From Canna indica (taxonomy: Eukaryota > Streptophyta > Magnoliopsida > Zingiberales > Cannaceae): 64,000 nucleotides of DNA. The DNA lies in the NCBI GenBank assembly GCA_034359265.1, contig CP136890.1, forward strand, positions 98,915,501 through 98,979,500, in the 5' to 3' direction. Positions 1-13,000 of the stretch are shown piece by piece (position 1 is the first letter of the stretch; the number at the start of each line of letters is the position of its first letter). The notes under the pieces are model-generated. The model worked only from the letters and a program-made list of their open reading frames with translations, was not told the origin of the DNA and ran no database searches. Made by a program: the position numbers and the translations under genes.

Positions 1-1019
1 AGGGAGAAGTGAAGGAGGTAATAGGGTCTAAAAATAAATACAAATATCTCAATCTTGTAGTGCATGTTCTTTTAAGGGATTACCTACTACTCTTTTGACA
101 TCAAGAGCATCCAACTTGATAGTACTAAGTTGCCATGCTTTGGTTGCAAAGGAATTCACAGTTGCTGTTAGCTCTGTCACCATGGCAAAATTGATAAAAC
201 TTTGATCTATTCATACAACTAGTCATTATCTGAGGAGAGAAGGAAAATGGAGGAGAAAGATTTTCAGGTCTATTAAAAGGATTAGTCATTCTCTGAGGAG
301 AAGAGAATGGCAGAGAAAGATTTTTAGGTCTGTCAAGCTGGGTTTGACACTTTTGAAATGGTGACAGAATAACCTTGCAAAGTCTCAACTATGAGTTTCC
401 TGCAGAAGAATTTACACTTGTAAGTTTTAGAGGTGCTACATAATTCTTCATTGTTTTTTTCTGAAAAATTATTATACTGGGATTTTCTTGAACTAACCTA
501 AATACCATAATCATGTTCAAGAGACTGCAGACATTCATATGGAAAACTTTTTTCATTTCAGATAGTAATCATCATTATTATTATTGAATTTATTGAGTAC
601 AGAGAAAATCTTGATCAACACTTAACATTTTGTTGTTGGTCCAGAAAACACTGCATCTAACTTGGTTCTTGATGGTACATAATTTTCTTTTGTTCAGAAG
701 TTTCAGCAATAATCAAAAGGTGTCTGGATGATTCCTAGCTATTCTTTCCTACCCCAACATTTTTAACATGGATTCATGAATATGTTATTTTGTAAATGTT
801 TCATGTCATGTATAACTTGTAACTTTTATGAACTTAATCTTTTTCCATGATTCTCGGTTTGTTTTCATTATTGATGCATGTGGCTTGTTTATATAGGATA
901 AGAAGGATCACTTTTCTTGAAACAATGTTGTAACAAGATAATATGATTTCCATATGACTTTTTCTTACATGTTATCTCAGCTATAAGTCCAGAGAAAAAA
1001 TTAGGTAAGGTGATCTCAG
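1..1019. other. Presumed intron/upstream part of the SWIP gene
   Basis: No convincing exon could be placed here. The next exon starts at 1020 in the middle of a codon, so an earlier exon must exist, either here or left of the window. A diverged direct repeat with a spacing of about 62 bp (around 221-282 and 283-345, sharing 'gaggag' and 'gagaaagattttyaggtct' stretches) is visible. The rest is AT-rich and intron-like. Confidence 0.4.
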
Positions 1020-4000
1020 ATATGATTCATCTGGCTCCTCTAATATATGTTGGTGGCAAGAGAATTATCCTAATTGATGTGCTGAAAGAACAATGCTCTC
1101 CATTATTATCCTCTTGGTCTTTTGTAAGAGAAGTTATAAGGGATCGCAATGTAGTGAATAGCAATTACCTCAAGCGTCTAACTGAAGTTCATTCAAGGTA
1201 TGTTATAAATTCTTTCTCCAAACACTTCTGTATTTTTCCACGAAATACTGAAAACATATGTTGTGTCATTGTGATCTCATATAGTCCACTAGGTAAGTAG
1301 ATGTAAATGCTTGTGTTCCTTTAACCTAGGAGTTGGTTTAAGTGCTTAATTCTTTTTTGATGGTTGTCCACTAAGTTAGTGTAAGCCCTCTCAACCATTA
1401 ATTCCTTTGTCTTTTCTCTATCCCATCTACAAACAGAATTGCAGAGCTTTGCAATAGCAGTGCTATTTCTTTTAGAGGAGGCGTCTCCCATCCCTTTTCC
1501 TAGATTGCAATTTTATATTCTTCGAATCCTATTTTCGTCTAATCCAAATGCCAAACAAACATGGCACTAAAATCCCTCTTATTCTATCTTCCTTTATCCC
1601 TAATTTTTTTAAATTTCGTCAACTGTTATAAATAAGCTGCGCAGCTAAAAGTTTGTTGGACAATATTTCTTATAGAACTCCCATCACATCCTGAGGTGCT
1701 TTATAATAACAGTAACCCCTGTTTTGGTTTTCTCAGTAAATTAGTGTGCACATCCATTATCTTTTCTCTAGATATCCTTTTATCCCTTCAATCTTAACCT
1801 GGTATGCCTAGAGTGATGTCAGGCCTAGTTCATTGAGGTACATGCATCTTTATGATTTTCCTCTGGACAACTTGAAGGAGAAAAATAAAGGATCAAAATT
1901 GATGCCCCAAAAGTAACTCTGCTTTGATGTTCTTCATTTGACAATCTAGGGCTATAAGGAGCAGGAAACAGTTCCTGTCTCTGAAAACTGTTAATACTGG
2001 AATTCGTTCATATTTGGAGAAACATGTTCCTGCCTCATATGCTATCGTTTCACAATTTTTTCTTGAAGCACTCCCTTTCGTTGACACAGGGACTGGCAAG
2101 CAATGAAAGATGCACTATCTTGTTGGATAGTTTCTTTTCACTCAACTATTCATCCTTCAGTAACAAGTTCCTGCTTTTCTCTCAGTGTTTTTGCTTCATT
2201 TGTCAAGCCAATCTAAAGATTAATTCATATGTGCCACTTTTTTATGATAGGCAGAGATGTTAAGTGAAGGATGGCTACAGCTTCATCTGAAAAAGACTAT
2301 GCAGGTTCCACAAGTTTTTTTAAGTTTAGTGAATCATTTTTCGGCTATCTACCTATACTGTTAAAAATTAGATCACTAATTCTGTGCCATTTGACATATC
2401 AGCTTTCTACCAGTATGGATGCAATGTTTTGCAGCTGAATTAATTGGATTTATGAACTTTTTACCAGTATTGGTTGTCAACTTTTCTTTTTGAAGTTTAA
2501 TTTGTATTTTAATTAACGGGTTTAAGTTTGAGAACAGAAATCTGAAGGGATGACATTTCTTCCTTGGGCAATTGCCTTGTGGCTGAGCCTTGTACACATA
2601 TATGATCTAGAGAAGAGGAGCAAAATAAATGAGGGTGCTAGTGCTTGTACACATATATGATCTAGAGAAGAGGAGCAAAATAAATGAGGGTGCTGGTGCT
2701 TAGTTCAGTGACTTCATTCTACTAGGAGGGGAGAAAGACTAAAAATGTGTTAGAAGGGGGACAATGTTGCTAGGAGTCCAGCTTTTGGGAACAAAAAGAG
2801 GGATACAATTTCTCTTTCTTCAGTATGTTTTAGTCAAATCTTTGTCAATTGGCGACAATATGTCATATGCAAATGCTAACATTGTTGAACTGCTATTTTG
2901 GATAACTTTAAATCTGAAAATTATATCTGATAAATACCTTTTGTAAATGGGTCTTTCATGACTCCATCTACGTTAAATATCAATTTTTGGTACTCTCCAT
3001 TTGAAGACCAATGCAGTCAAGCATGATAAAAAATGTTTTAAACTTATCATAGAAAATACACGGTAACTTTTATCATCTTGCTAGTGCATATGATTTAGAT
3101 GCATACAACATCTTGAGTGAGACATAAGACCTTACTTTTGAGGATGATGATCAACCTCTTAAAATAGGTGGCATAAGACCTTACTTTTGAGGATTTGATC
3201 TGGTTTTTCAAAATTTCCAACCAAAATAGCTGCGTGGAAAATAAATTTGAAGGTGCATTCGGGTGTTGTTATGGTTCATTTCTTTTCTGTTGAATGCAGC
3301 AAGTGCATTCTGTGTTGCGCTTCTAGTTTTATTAAATATTTAACTAGTGTAATTAATTTTCTTGTTTTCATTAACAATGTTAGACTCTTTACTTGTCTCA
3401 ATTTATAATGCAGGGAATAGTCCTGGCAAATAGGCTGCAGCTGCTTATTCTCTCTATACTTGACTTGCATACATTACTTGAGGTACTACTTGCAATCAAT
3501 GAAATGAAATCATATGCGTATGTAATTTGAAAGTTAGTTAATTGCCAAATCTTCTTTAGTTCAGATCACTGTAACATGAACAAATCCTTTTCAGTCCTAA
3601 AGACTCATTAGCATCCTCCTTAAAAGGTTCATTAGAATCCTCCTAGGAGGTACTTTTACTGGGAACTTAACACTGACAAAAAGAAAGGATTAATCAACTT
3701 TGAGAAGTTCATCTGCATTGTGCTACTTTTGTCTCTATTAAAAGTTGTTGTTATTTTTACCTTGATGGCTTGTTATATTCTTCTTCATTTTATTCTTTAG
3801 AAATTGTTTGAATCTCTCTATCCTTAATTAAATAAGTTGTCAGCCACTTGCTTATCTTTGCTTACAAAAGAGAATCAATGTTCTTATTGTTGGAATTTGG
3901 AAATGCCAGTGAAGAACTTCTGTCTTGTTATAGAAACACTTGTCAGATAAGGACATGTGTGTTCATATTATTCTTTGCTACCTATAGTTATTTTCAAGAA

Positions 4001-7000
4001 TTATAGGATGATGGATTGATGGGCATATAGAACTTATCTGTTTTTCCAGAATTGTGAGTTAGAAACAGAAACTTAGCATAGTGCAATTATCTATTGTGCT
4101 CAATACAGCCTACTGTTAACTTTTTGAATGAACAACAGAATGGCCACAAAGCACCAAATTAGTTAGTTTTAGCATGAATAAAAAATCTGTATGAGATAAA
4201 CTTTTAGTAATTGTAGAATCCTTTAAATAATTAAGTGCAGAGTTAAGTAGGATTTGGATGCCCAAACTTGTTCCTATACTAAATGGAGGGGATAAATTTG
4301 AAAATCCAAATAGAAACTAGTTCATACTTCATAGCTTGTTTTATTCTGTCTGTTTCGTCTTTTTCTTTGAAGTAGGATTTTTTGCCTTCCCCTGAAGATC
4401 TATTTCCTGAATGAAGTCCTCTTTGAGAAACAATATTGGACTACTTCTCCACAAATATGTGGATGTTTAGATGCAAGACTATAGGCTCAAATGTGCATGC
4501 AAGTATGTACTCTTTGAACTCAAAGGGCGTCTCCTGCTAAATCCATCAGGCTATATTAGATTGCACTATTTATGAATTCCTTTTCTTCCATGTTGTTCAA
4601 AGAAAGTTAGCTTTCCATCATGAAGAGAGTAAGAGACATTGAATATTGTGAGATTATCTTTTATCACACGAGTAAATACCTTAGCTTCCTAATTGGAATA
4701 TATCAATTTTGTCAATCATAAAGTGGTGGATGAGATTGTTCAGATTGTTCAGATTTATTCTCTGGAGTATCAATAGAAGGTTCTCAACATAAAGCTATGT
4801 GGAGTTTCAATGTGTATTCTTTTTTTCTTCAGAAGTTGGAAGTCTATATTTAGTCTTTTGGCAATATGAATGACAGATGCTGTGTTGATTCTTATTTATA
4901 TTAAACAGTTGACATGTGGTGGTGCTTGGACTTGTTAATCAGTGATGACTTTTTTTTGTTTTTCACAATTGACCTGGTGCCAGACAGTTCTTATTAGTCC
5001 ACTGTATTTAGTTAGTTTTTTGGATGTGCTACATGATTTTAATGTGCTACATGATTTCACAATTATATAGCATTAGGTCTTATGTTAGAAACAATGTTTT
5101 GCACCAGAAATGTGTATTGTGATATGTTTTTTCCTTTCTTGGAGATTAACTGCTCTAGTTTCTAGATGGTTACTTGCCAAAGTGCTTGATAAGGAATTCC
5201 ATAGGTGTAACTCATGTTCATGTAATGCTTCATTCCTAGAGTTTGGAGACTCAAATATCTTTGATTTGGAGCTGATATATATGTGGTCTAAGCCGTAAGG
5301 TTGACTTAGTGTAAGCTGTTTTAAATGCCCTGAAATTTGTTTATAATGAGTATAGCATATAATTTAGCCTTATCTTGTTCTTGAGATTAAATGCATGTCT
5401 AGGGGCAAACTCTCCAAGAATCCACTTATCAATATCTTTCAGATAATACAATTTATAAAATGTCTCTTTTTGATGGAAACATTTCAGAAAATTCTGATAA
5501 TTAGAAGTCTTTTTTAATCGTAAGTGAGTTGATGTTTTTTGATTTATGGAATCTATATGTTGGGTTCTGTTTTTTAGGTGCATTGAAGAACGATCAATAT
5601 GAATGAGGGGCATGATGATTCACACTTTAATTTCCTGAACATATGCTTTTTCAGATATTATAAAAGAAAAAATTCTGTTGGAGTTGCATGAAGAGAGCAT
5701 GATGTATTTTCTTTCTTTCTTATTTGCATGTTGCTTCTCCTCTTGCCATTCATCCTCTTTTTTTGTAGTACTTATCTTTACCATACAACATTCAGTTATG
5801 ATATAGAATAAATTACTTGCTTTATTTTCTTTTAGTAGATCTGATGATAGCTTCATATTACACTATATAACAGTTTTCGCTGACATATTGTAGGTTCCTA
5901 TCAAGAGGGAGAAACTCAAGTCTCTTTGTCATATGATCGTTTTCTTGAAGGTGTGTATTTGCGAGTATCTCAAACTCTCAAAGTTTGTAATGCTATCAGA
6001 ACTGACTCCCGTGATGATAGGTTTTGGAGCAAATTTTCCAAATTAGAGGGCCTGATCTGATTCGAAGTCTCCCACATATCATAAATATTATTCAAGGTGA
6101 CATTGAACAACTTATATTGCCTTCTAAGGTAAAAGATGATTTTTCAAGATGAGTTTATATATAACTATGAACATTAACTTCAGAGCCATAATCTATGATT
6201 GTGTATAAATTGACAGTATAAGCTACAAGTTGAAGTAGATAAAGGAAGTCAAATAAGCAAGTTGGGATTTTTGAGTTCACTGACGCGCGGTAGGATTCTT
6301 CTTCTGCTACCTCATTATGAATTGTCTAAACTTGCATCTATTCTTCTTTCGATGAAGAAAATAGTTAAATATCATTCTATTTGTGTAATAGTACATGATC
6401 ATCACCCTACAGGATTGTCCTGCTTTAAGATCCCTTAATGTTCCTAATATATAAGCATGCATGGACCCTTTACATGTTTTAATTGCTTTGACCCTTCTCA
6501 TGAATTTGCTAGTTGTTTCTAGCAAGGACTTAATCTGCGTTGAACCCTTTGCTTCTACATAGTCACAACGAGCACTAAATCAGCTTAAAATTAGTAGATC
6601 CTAGAGGATCCTCATGGTTGCCAGTTAGGCCGATTTTAGTCTCAGTGGTCTTATTCAATTTCGTGTCAATCTCTATGATCCCAGTTAATTCCAACTAGTC
6701 ATTGTGTCTCAAACGTTCTTACTTTCTAGTTCTTTGCATGGAAACTCAACTCCATTATCCAATCTGGCAGGTCAGATCCTGAAATCTGATCAACACAAAT
6801 CTCAATCCTGTTCTTGAGAGGCCAGCCAAAGTTCATTTGATTGTGTGGTCAGGACTCAGGATGAATTGTTATCCGCTTAAGCTCACAGAATCTTTATTCT
6901 TTTAGAAAATTTATTCATTGCATTAAGTGGGTATGACAGTGTTGAATGTCAGTTCTCTCAGGCTTGTGCTATTCTTAGATTTGCAACTGTATTTACTATT

Positions 7001-10000
7001 TAGTTGGATTTTCACTTATTGTTATAACAAAAATCTTAGTATATCAGATAATATATATTTTTGTCTTGATGATTTGTGTTATTTATGGTAATTCATAAAA
7101 GATTAGCATTTGTATGCTTCATCCAACTATACACTTGTTTTCTATATTGTTCCATGCCCATGGTAAGGTATGAGAAATATGCTGTTTGCAGCTGTCAAAA
7201 TGACATGTTGAAACACTGATAAAATTGATACATTTTTTTAAACCATGGTCTCTCTTACTACGTTTAAATTGAAAATTTAAGGCAATGTATTTAGTATAGC
7301 TAACCATGTTTAGGCATGGGTACTCATGCCAATCAGAAATAAATTGAAACAGGTCCGGCAGATCTTCCTTATTAACATGTCGCAAACTGCATACTCTGCA
7401 TCTTTATGTAGAACTCCTCACTATTTTATATCTTAGATTTCTGCTTGCAGTTATACCAAAAGCATGCCTAAGGTGAGCTAAAACATGATGCTCACTTGGC
7501 TTAAATTTTGAGCTTTCTCTTCCCTATCAGACCATAGGGCTTAAATATTGCTTCTTCAATGCTTTTCTTTTGTCTTGTTTTGACTGAATTGGTTGTCACA
7601 TTTATTTAGGTGGTAAAGAGACGGACACAAGGCTTACAGATAATCTTTCTTTGGTTAGTAGCATTCAACATTTGTAGCCACAAATATATTTCATTTAATG
7701 AGTTCCTAGTATGATGTGTTTATCCTAGATGGCTAAAACTTTCTTTGGCTTTTGATCTATTCACTGTGAAATTTGAGTTTTTTCTTTTGTTGATTACTTT
7801 ATCTAGCAAGTTCCTGTAAATCTTAGCAAGACTTTCATGTTATTTCCAGGTACATGTGTCCTTGCAAATGCTTCAAGGCGGAGGTAGCCACAGGAGACGG
7901 ATTATTTTCTCGAACATTTTGGATGTTCTTCGAAGCACTGTGAGTAGTTATCTAGATTGTTATCAGTCAACTTTCTGTCGTATAGTCATATTGTTTATTT
8001 TAATGTTGTTTTGGTGTACATTCATCCTTCATGATCTGAATTTCTAGTGGGTGTTTCAATTTGTCTTCAGCAATTACATGCGCCGATTTTTTCTATTCCC
8101 TTTGTACCTAGGCAATAATTTCTTTAGTTGTTTCTCAATCCATCCCATAGTTTCTTATTTTCTTTTAGTTCTGGCAATTGCTTAGCCTGAGTGTTTAAAA
8201 GAAGTTATACATTTTAATAACATTGACAAAGCTTTCTATTTTATTTCCATCATTTGTTTAGTTTGAAGGGGTTGCATATTCTCAAACCTAAATATCCTTC
8301 TTCATAACTTAATCCAGGGATGCTTGGATATTAATTTTTCAAGGGTTCAAAAGCTGACATCAAAACTAGGGATATTGGCCAACTTCCACCCTATCATTTC
8401 CAATGTTACAGACTGTAGCTTCTTGTATTGGAGAAGAGAGATGATGGGAAATTTGTTTTCCTTCATTTACGCAGATGTCAGAAGATCCTCATGGCTACAG
8501 TAAGTGTTCTGAAAAGATTGTGTTGCTTTATATGCTGAATAGGAGAAAATTGGGAGATGCATATGACGCCAGTTTTGAAAATAATTCATATTTTTCTTTA
8601 TCTTATGATGATATTTTGCTTCTTCAGATACCTTCTTGATGCATTTTCAGATGGAGTAAGGCTTCTTAAGCTTGGCAAAGTGGGCAAACTTACTCTTGAA
8701 ACATATGAGAAAGAAATTGAATATGGTGTGAAAAATGTGCGTCAATGATAATGCTTGATTCTCTTATCTGTGGCAAAAATTTCTTATCAAGTTCCTATAA
8801 CTTTTTATTTCTGGTCTATATATTTTCTTTTAAGTTTTCATCTTCTAGTATGTGTACTTACAGGCTCTGCTTTTTTCTCGAAACAGGAAATAGTTGCTCC
8901 TCTTTGTAGAGATATTGAGACTGATCTCCGCCTTCATGTTCATTCAACTTATTTGAAAGGATCTGTTGTTGTTAACCCAACAAAGGTAATTATGGATCTC
9001 TACTGAAACAAGGTTTTATTTATCTCTATCATCTGGTTGTAACTTTGGCAATTCTTTTCTCTTAGACTGGTGTACGCAATCTTGCTTGGTACCTGGAGAT
9101 CAAACCTTTGAGACTTCCTTTCAAGTTCATTGATATACGTTTACTTGTTGAGAGCTATTTGAATTCTGCCTTCTATAATCACTCAACCATGTCAACATAT
9201 GATAGAAAGGTAGATCTTCTATTGATTTGACTTCCATTTGAAGGTGAGTAACATGATAGGAAGGTAGTGCTTGCTTATGACTTTTGCTTTTCGTGATTCT
9301 CAGATATACTTGGAGATGCAGCTGCTAGCTGAGCTGAAATATGGTTTATTTTTAGATAATATTCATTTTGTTGGGAATTCCATGGTTCACAACATTGACA
9401 TTCATGAAATAGTCCAACATCTACATGCATTTGCAGAGAACTATTGCTATAACATAATTAAGCAGGTAATTGGTGGCTATTGTCTCTGATGTTGTCATGT
9501 TGGCTTGTTTTTTTAGCGGTAGATATTACAGGCAGCTATTTACTAAGATTAAACGACGATGTTATATTCATTTTTTTTATAGAATAGTGTTTGGAATCCA
9601 TGGCAGGAGGATCAACATTAAGATGAACATTTTCTGGGTATTGAATCTATAGTTAATATTTGATCAAATTCCTTGCATTTTTATAGGAACTGTAAATGTA
9701 CTATGTCATGTAGGACATTAAGTGGATGCTTTAGTAAGGAACTAGATGTATTAGCTGGCAAAGAACTCATGTAAATTTAGTACAATATCAGAGACCACTT
9801 ATTTTCCAGCTATCACATTTTGTTTCCTTTTGTATACAGCCATTAAATAAAATGGGACATTTTGTTTAATCCAGCCTTGGGGCAAAGATACAAACTACAT
9901 GATAGAATTTATCCTATTTCTTTAGTAGTCAGTGATGGAAGAATAGAGGTAGAAGCCGATCATGTATGAGCTATTTGTGGTAGAGTTGAAGAGGAAAGGT

Positions 10001-13000
10001 GTAGCATTAGATAAAAGGGGGAGCTGGCTATTGGGAAATTAGAGGAAGATGATGAGGGTTACAAGTCTAGAAATATTCATGATGATGCTACCTTTTCACT
10101 TACTGATGAAAACAATTGTATCCTTTAAATAAGCTTTGACTAGATTATCATTTGTTTGATGCATTTGAGTTTAGATGTCTATTTGATTTTTTTTTTTCTT
10201 TTAATATGGATTATGATATTAGATGTTTTAATTATGTGGCCGAGAACTTTATTTCATTTTTCTGCTAATATATGCTTCTGGTTGTTACATTTTCTGGCTT
10301 TTCCTATTATATGTCATGTATTTTGCACATGTAAATTAATTCATATTTAATATCTTAAAAGTGTGCTCTTCACTTATCCTAGACGCATGACTGTGCCTTG
10401 CGCTTTTAATAACTATTCTTCTTACTTATTAGTTTTATAATTGGACAAAACATTCCTCTTTTCTTCATTTTCTCTTGCACCAAATTCTATAAACTATTTT
10501 CTGCTATATTCTTCCTCTTCAATCAAACATCGTCTCAATTGTACATCTTCAATCTCCTTATTTAGCATTTTGGAAACAATGTCAAATCAGTGGAGCATCT
10601 TCTTTGTTCAACCATGGGTGTTGTAGACAGTGTTATTATTTTACCCAAGTTTTACATAAATTGAGGCACTTGATATTGATGATTTCCCCCCTAAATTATG
10701 ACCTATTTCATGAGGTAATATATAAGACTTGTAAACCCTCCAGTTAGCAAGTTACATTTCCATACAATCCATGCTAATATTGCAAGGTTAGTATATGCAG
10801 CCGTACCCAAGATAGAGACTATTTCAGTACTTGAATTTGATCCACTGCTTGGAGAAACCTTAGCATTGTGCAGTGCTTACCCTTGCAGTATACAAGAGAA
10901 CTACAGAATTTTTTTTATTGCTCGTTCATGTTTACTAAGTCCCATGGACTGGGATGTAATTAATTTGAGAAACTAGAGCCTAGAGAGAAGGATGAAATTT
11001 TTGATAACAAAAAGTATCAAATAATAAGAAAATATGAGGTTCAATGTGAAACTTCATCTTTTTCTTCAGTCTCAGTCCCAGTCCGTCTGCTTTCCTTCAA
11101 ACTATTCATAATCAATTGCTTATATAGTAAACTACAAGTCTACAACTACACTTGAAAGGAGACAATAAAATTGATGTTTTGGTCCAAAAGAAGCATCAAA
11201 GGTATAGACATGGAATTGCCCTGCTTTGGGGCATTTCTTTCTATAATATCATATGGGAAAGTTTCACTTAGAAAGTCTTTTGTTAGCAAAAGAACATAGT
11301 TTGTCTACATTTGGATTTAGGACCATTCTAGAAATAGGTATAACCATTCTCCGCTTTTGTATCATACAGGTTTTCATTGAGAAGGTCCCAAAAGGTCAGA
11401 ACAAGAAGAACTTAAGATTGATTCGTGTGGAAGATATTGCAAATTCAATTTCTATTCATGGTCAGAAAGGAATATATAAGGCTTCAGATGCAATACTGAA
11501 ATTTTTGAATGAAATGTTTACAACTTTATCTCAGTTGTTTCAAGACAACTATAGTAGAACAGACTCACCAAATAACTGCATCTTCTTGAAGGTAGGTACT
11601 TAATTTATAAAATACTTGTTTTTCTGCACCTTAATATTCTTGCTCCATCTGCCTCAATTTGTCTGATACTTCCTTCATATTTAGGATTCAGTGACAATGT
11701 TTGATCCACTCATTATACTCTTTTATACTGTTATGTGATTAGGGGATCTATTCCTTTCATACTTGATTTTTTACTTTCCATCTAATTAGAAGGTCTGTCT
11801 ACCTGACTTATGAATTTTATTAAGCGAAGATTAGAGAACCATATAACTTCATTGGTAAAAAAGCACATGAGAGTGAAAGAAAAGGGGGAACCAAAACTGT
11901 AGATTTCATAGAAACTATAACAAGTTGCAAATACTGCAATATTGTTTTTTGTTGGCATATTGATTCTTTATTCCTGAAGGTCTGTACTAGTTGTGTACAT
12001 AAAATGTCTATTCCCTACTTTTTCCTTTTCTATTCCTAGTCCTCCATAGTTTACCTTCTTCCTCCACTTAGTTTTGACCTTTCTGAGTTCTCTAAGAATA
12101 CGTTATGCTGTCAATTGAATTTTTCTTTAAACATCTGGAGTTAAACTTGTAGATAAGGATCTGATCTTTCTCCATATCATTTTTCATTCAACCTCTAGCA
12201 TTTTCTCCCCTTCCATCACCACGAAATCCCAAATTAACCTTTTCTTTAACTGTCATGAGGATTGCTATGCTGATTGTTTAGGTACAGGAGATTGTTTAAT
12301 GGCAACTCATCCTTCGAAGGCTACGAAATGAAGGGTTTCTCCACAATCCTAGGACTTCATGTGTAAAATATCTCCAAATAGATGACTAAAATCATTTGGT
12401 TTTCTTTTAGGGCATTATAGCAACAAAAGATAATTGAATTATAACTACTCCAAAGGCTAAGATAAAGAGGATTTGCTTTGCAATCTTAGAATCACAAATT
12501 TAAAAGATGTCTAGATAGACTATTGAGGCTATTCCAAGAATCAAGGGTGTGTCATATTCAAGGTTCATTATCCATCCAACCTATGGTAACAACACAATGA
12601 ATAATTAAGGATGCTTCTATAAGCAAGAGAAAAAAACTGTTCTTCTATGGAATTGTTTGATAATATCATTCTCCTAAAGGAAATAAATGCTCCGGAGCTA
12701 TTAATGCAAAAAATTAAAAACAATGTGTTTTGTTTTCTTTGAGAGCTGGTATCAAAAACTTCAAGTACGGGGTGATATTTTATCTGTTTCAGATCTTGCA
12801 TGAGCCTTCCTGGTTCGTTGTTTCCATTGAAGCTTCCTTTGGGGAAGAATACTCCTACTTTGATGTTCTAGAACAGCTTTGATTTACCATTGGAGACTTT
12901 CAAGTTATTAGTATTCCATGATAATATATTTTTCATGCCATTGGAAGTGGTTCATTGAAGCTGATTTTAGACTATCGCACCTTTCACTTTGGCAATGTAA

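Noticed and set aside
5894..6128. Apparent frameshift in SWIP around 6055
   Set aside because: Reading VYLRVSQTLK through 5951-6020 suggested a broken exon. A 70-bp GT-AG intron (5951-6020) restores phase and gives a better match to SWIP (VLEQIFQIRGPD).
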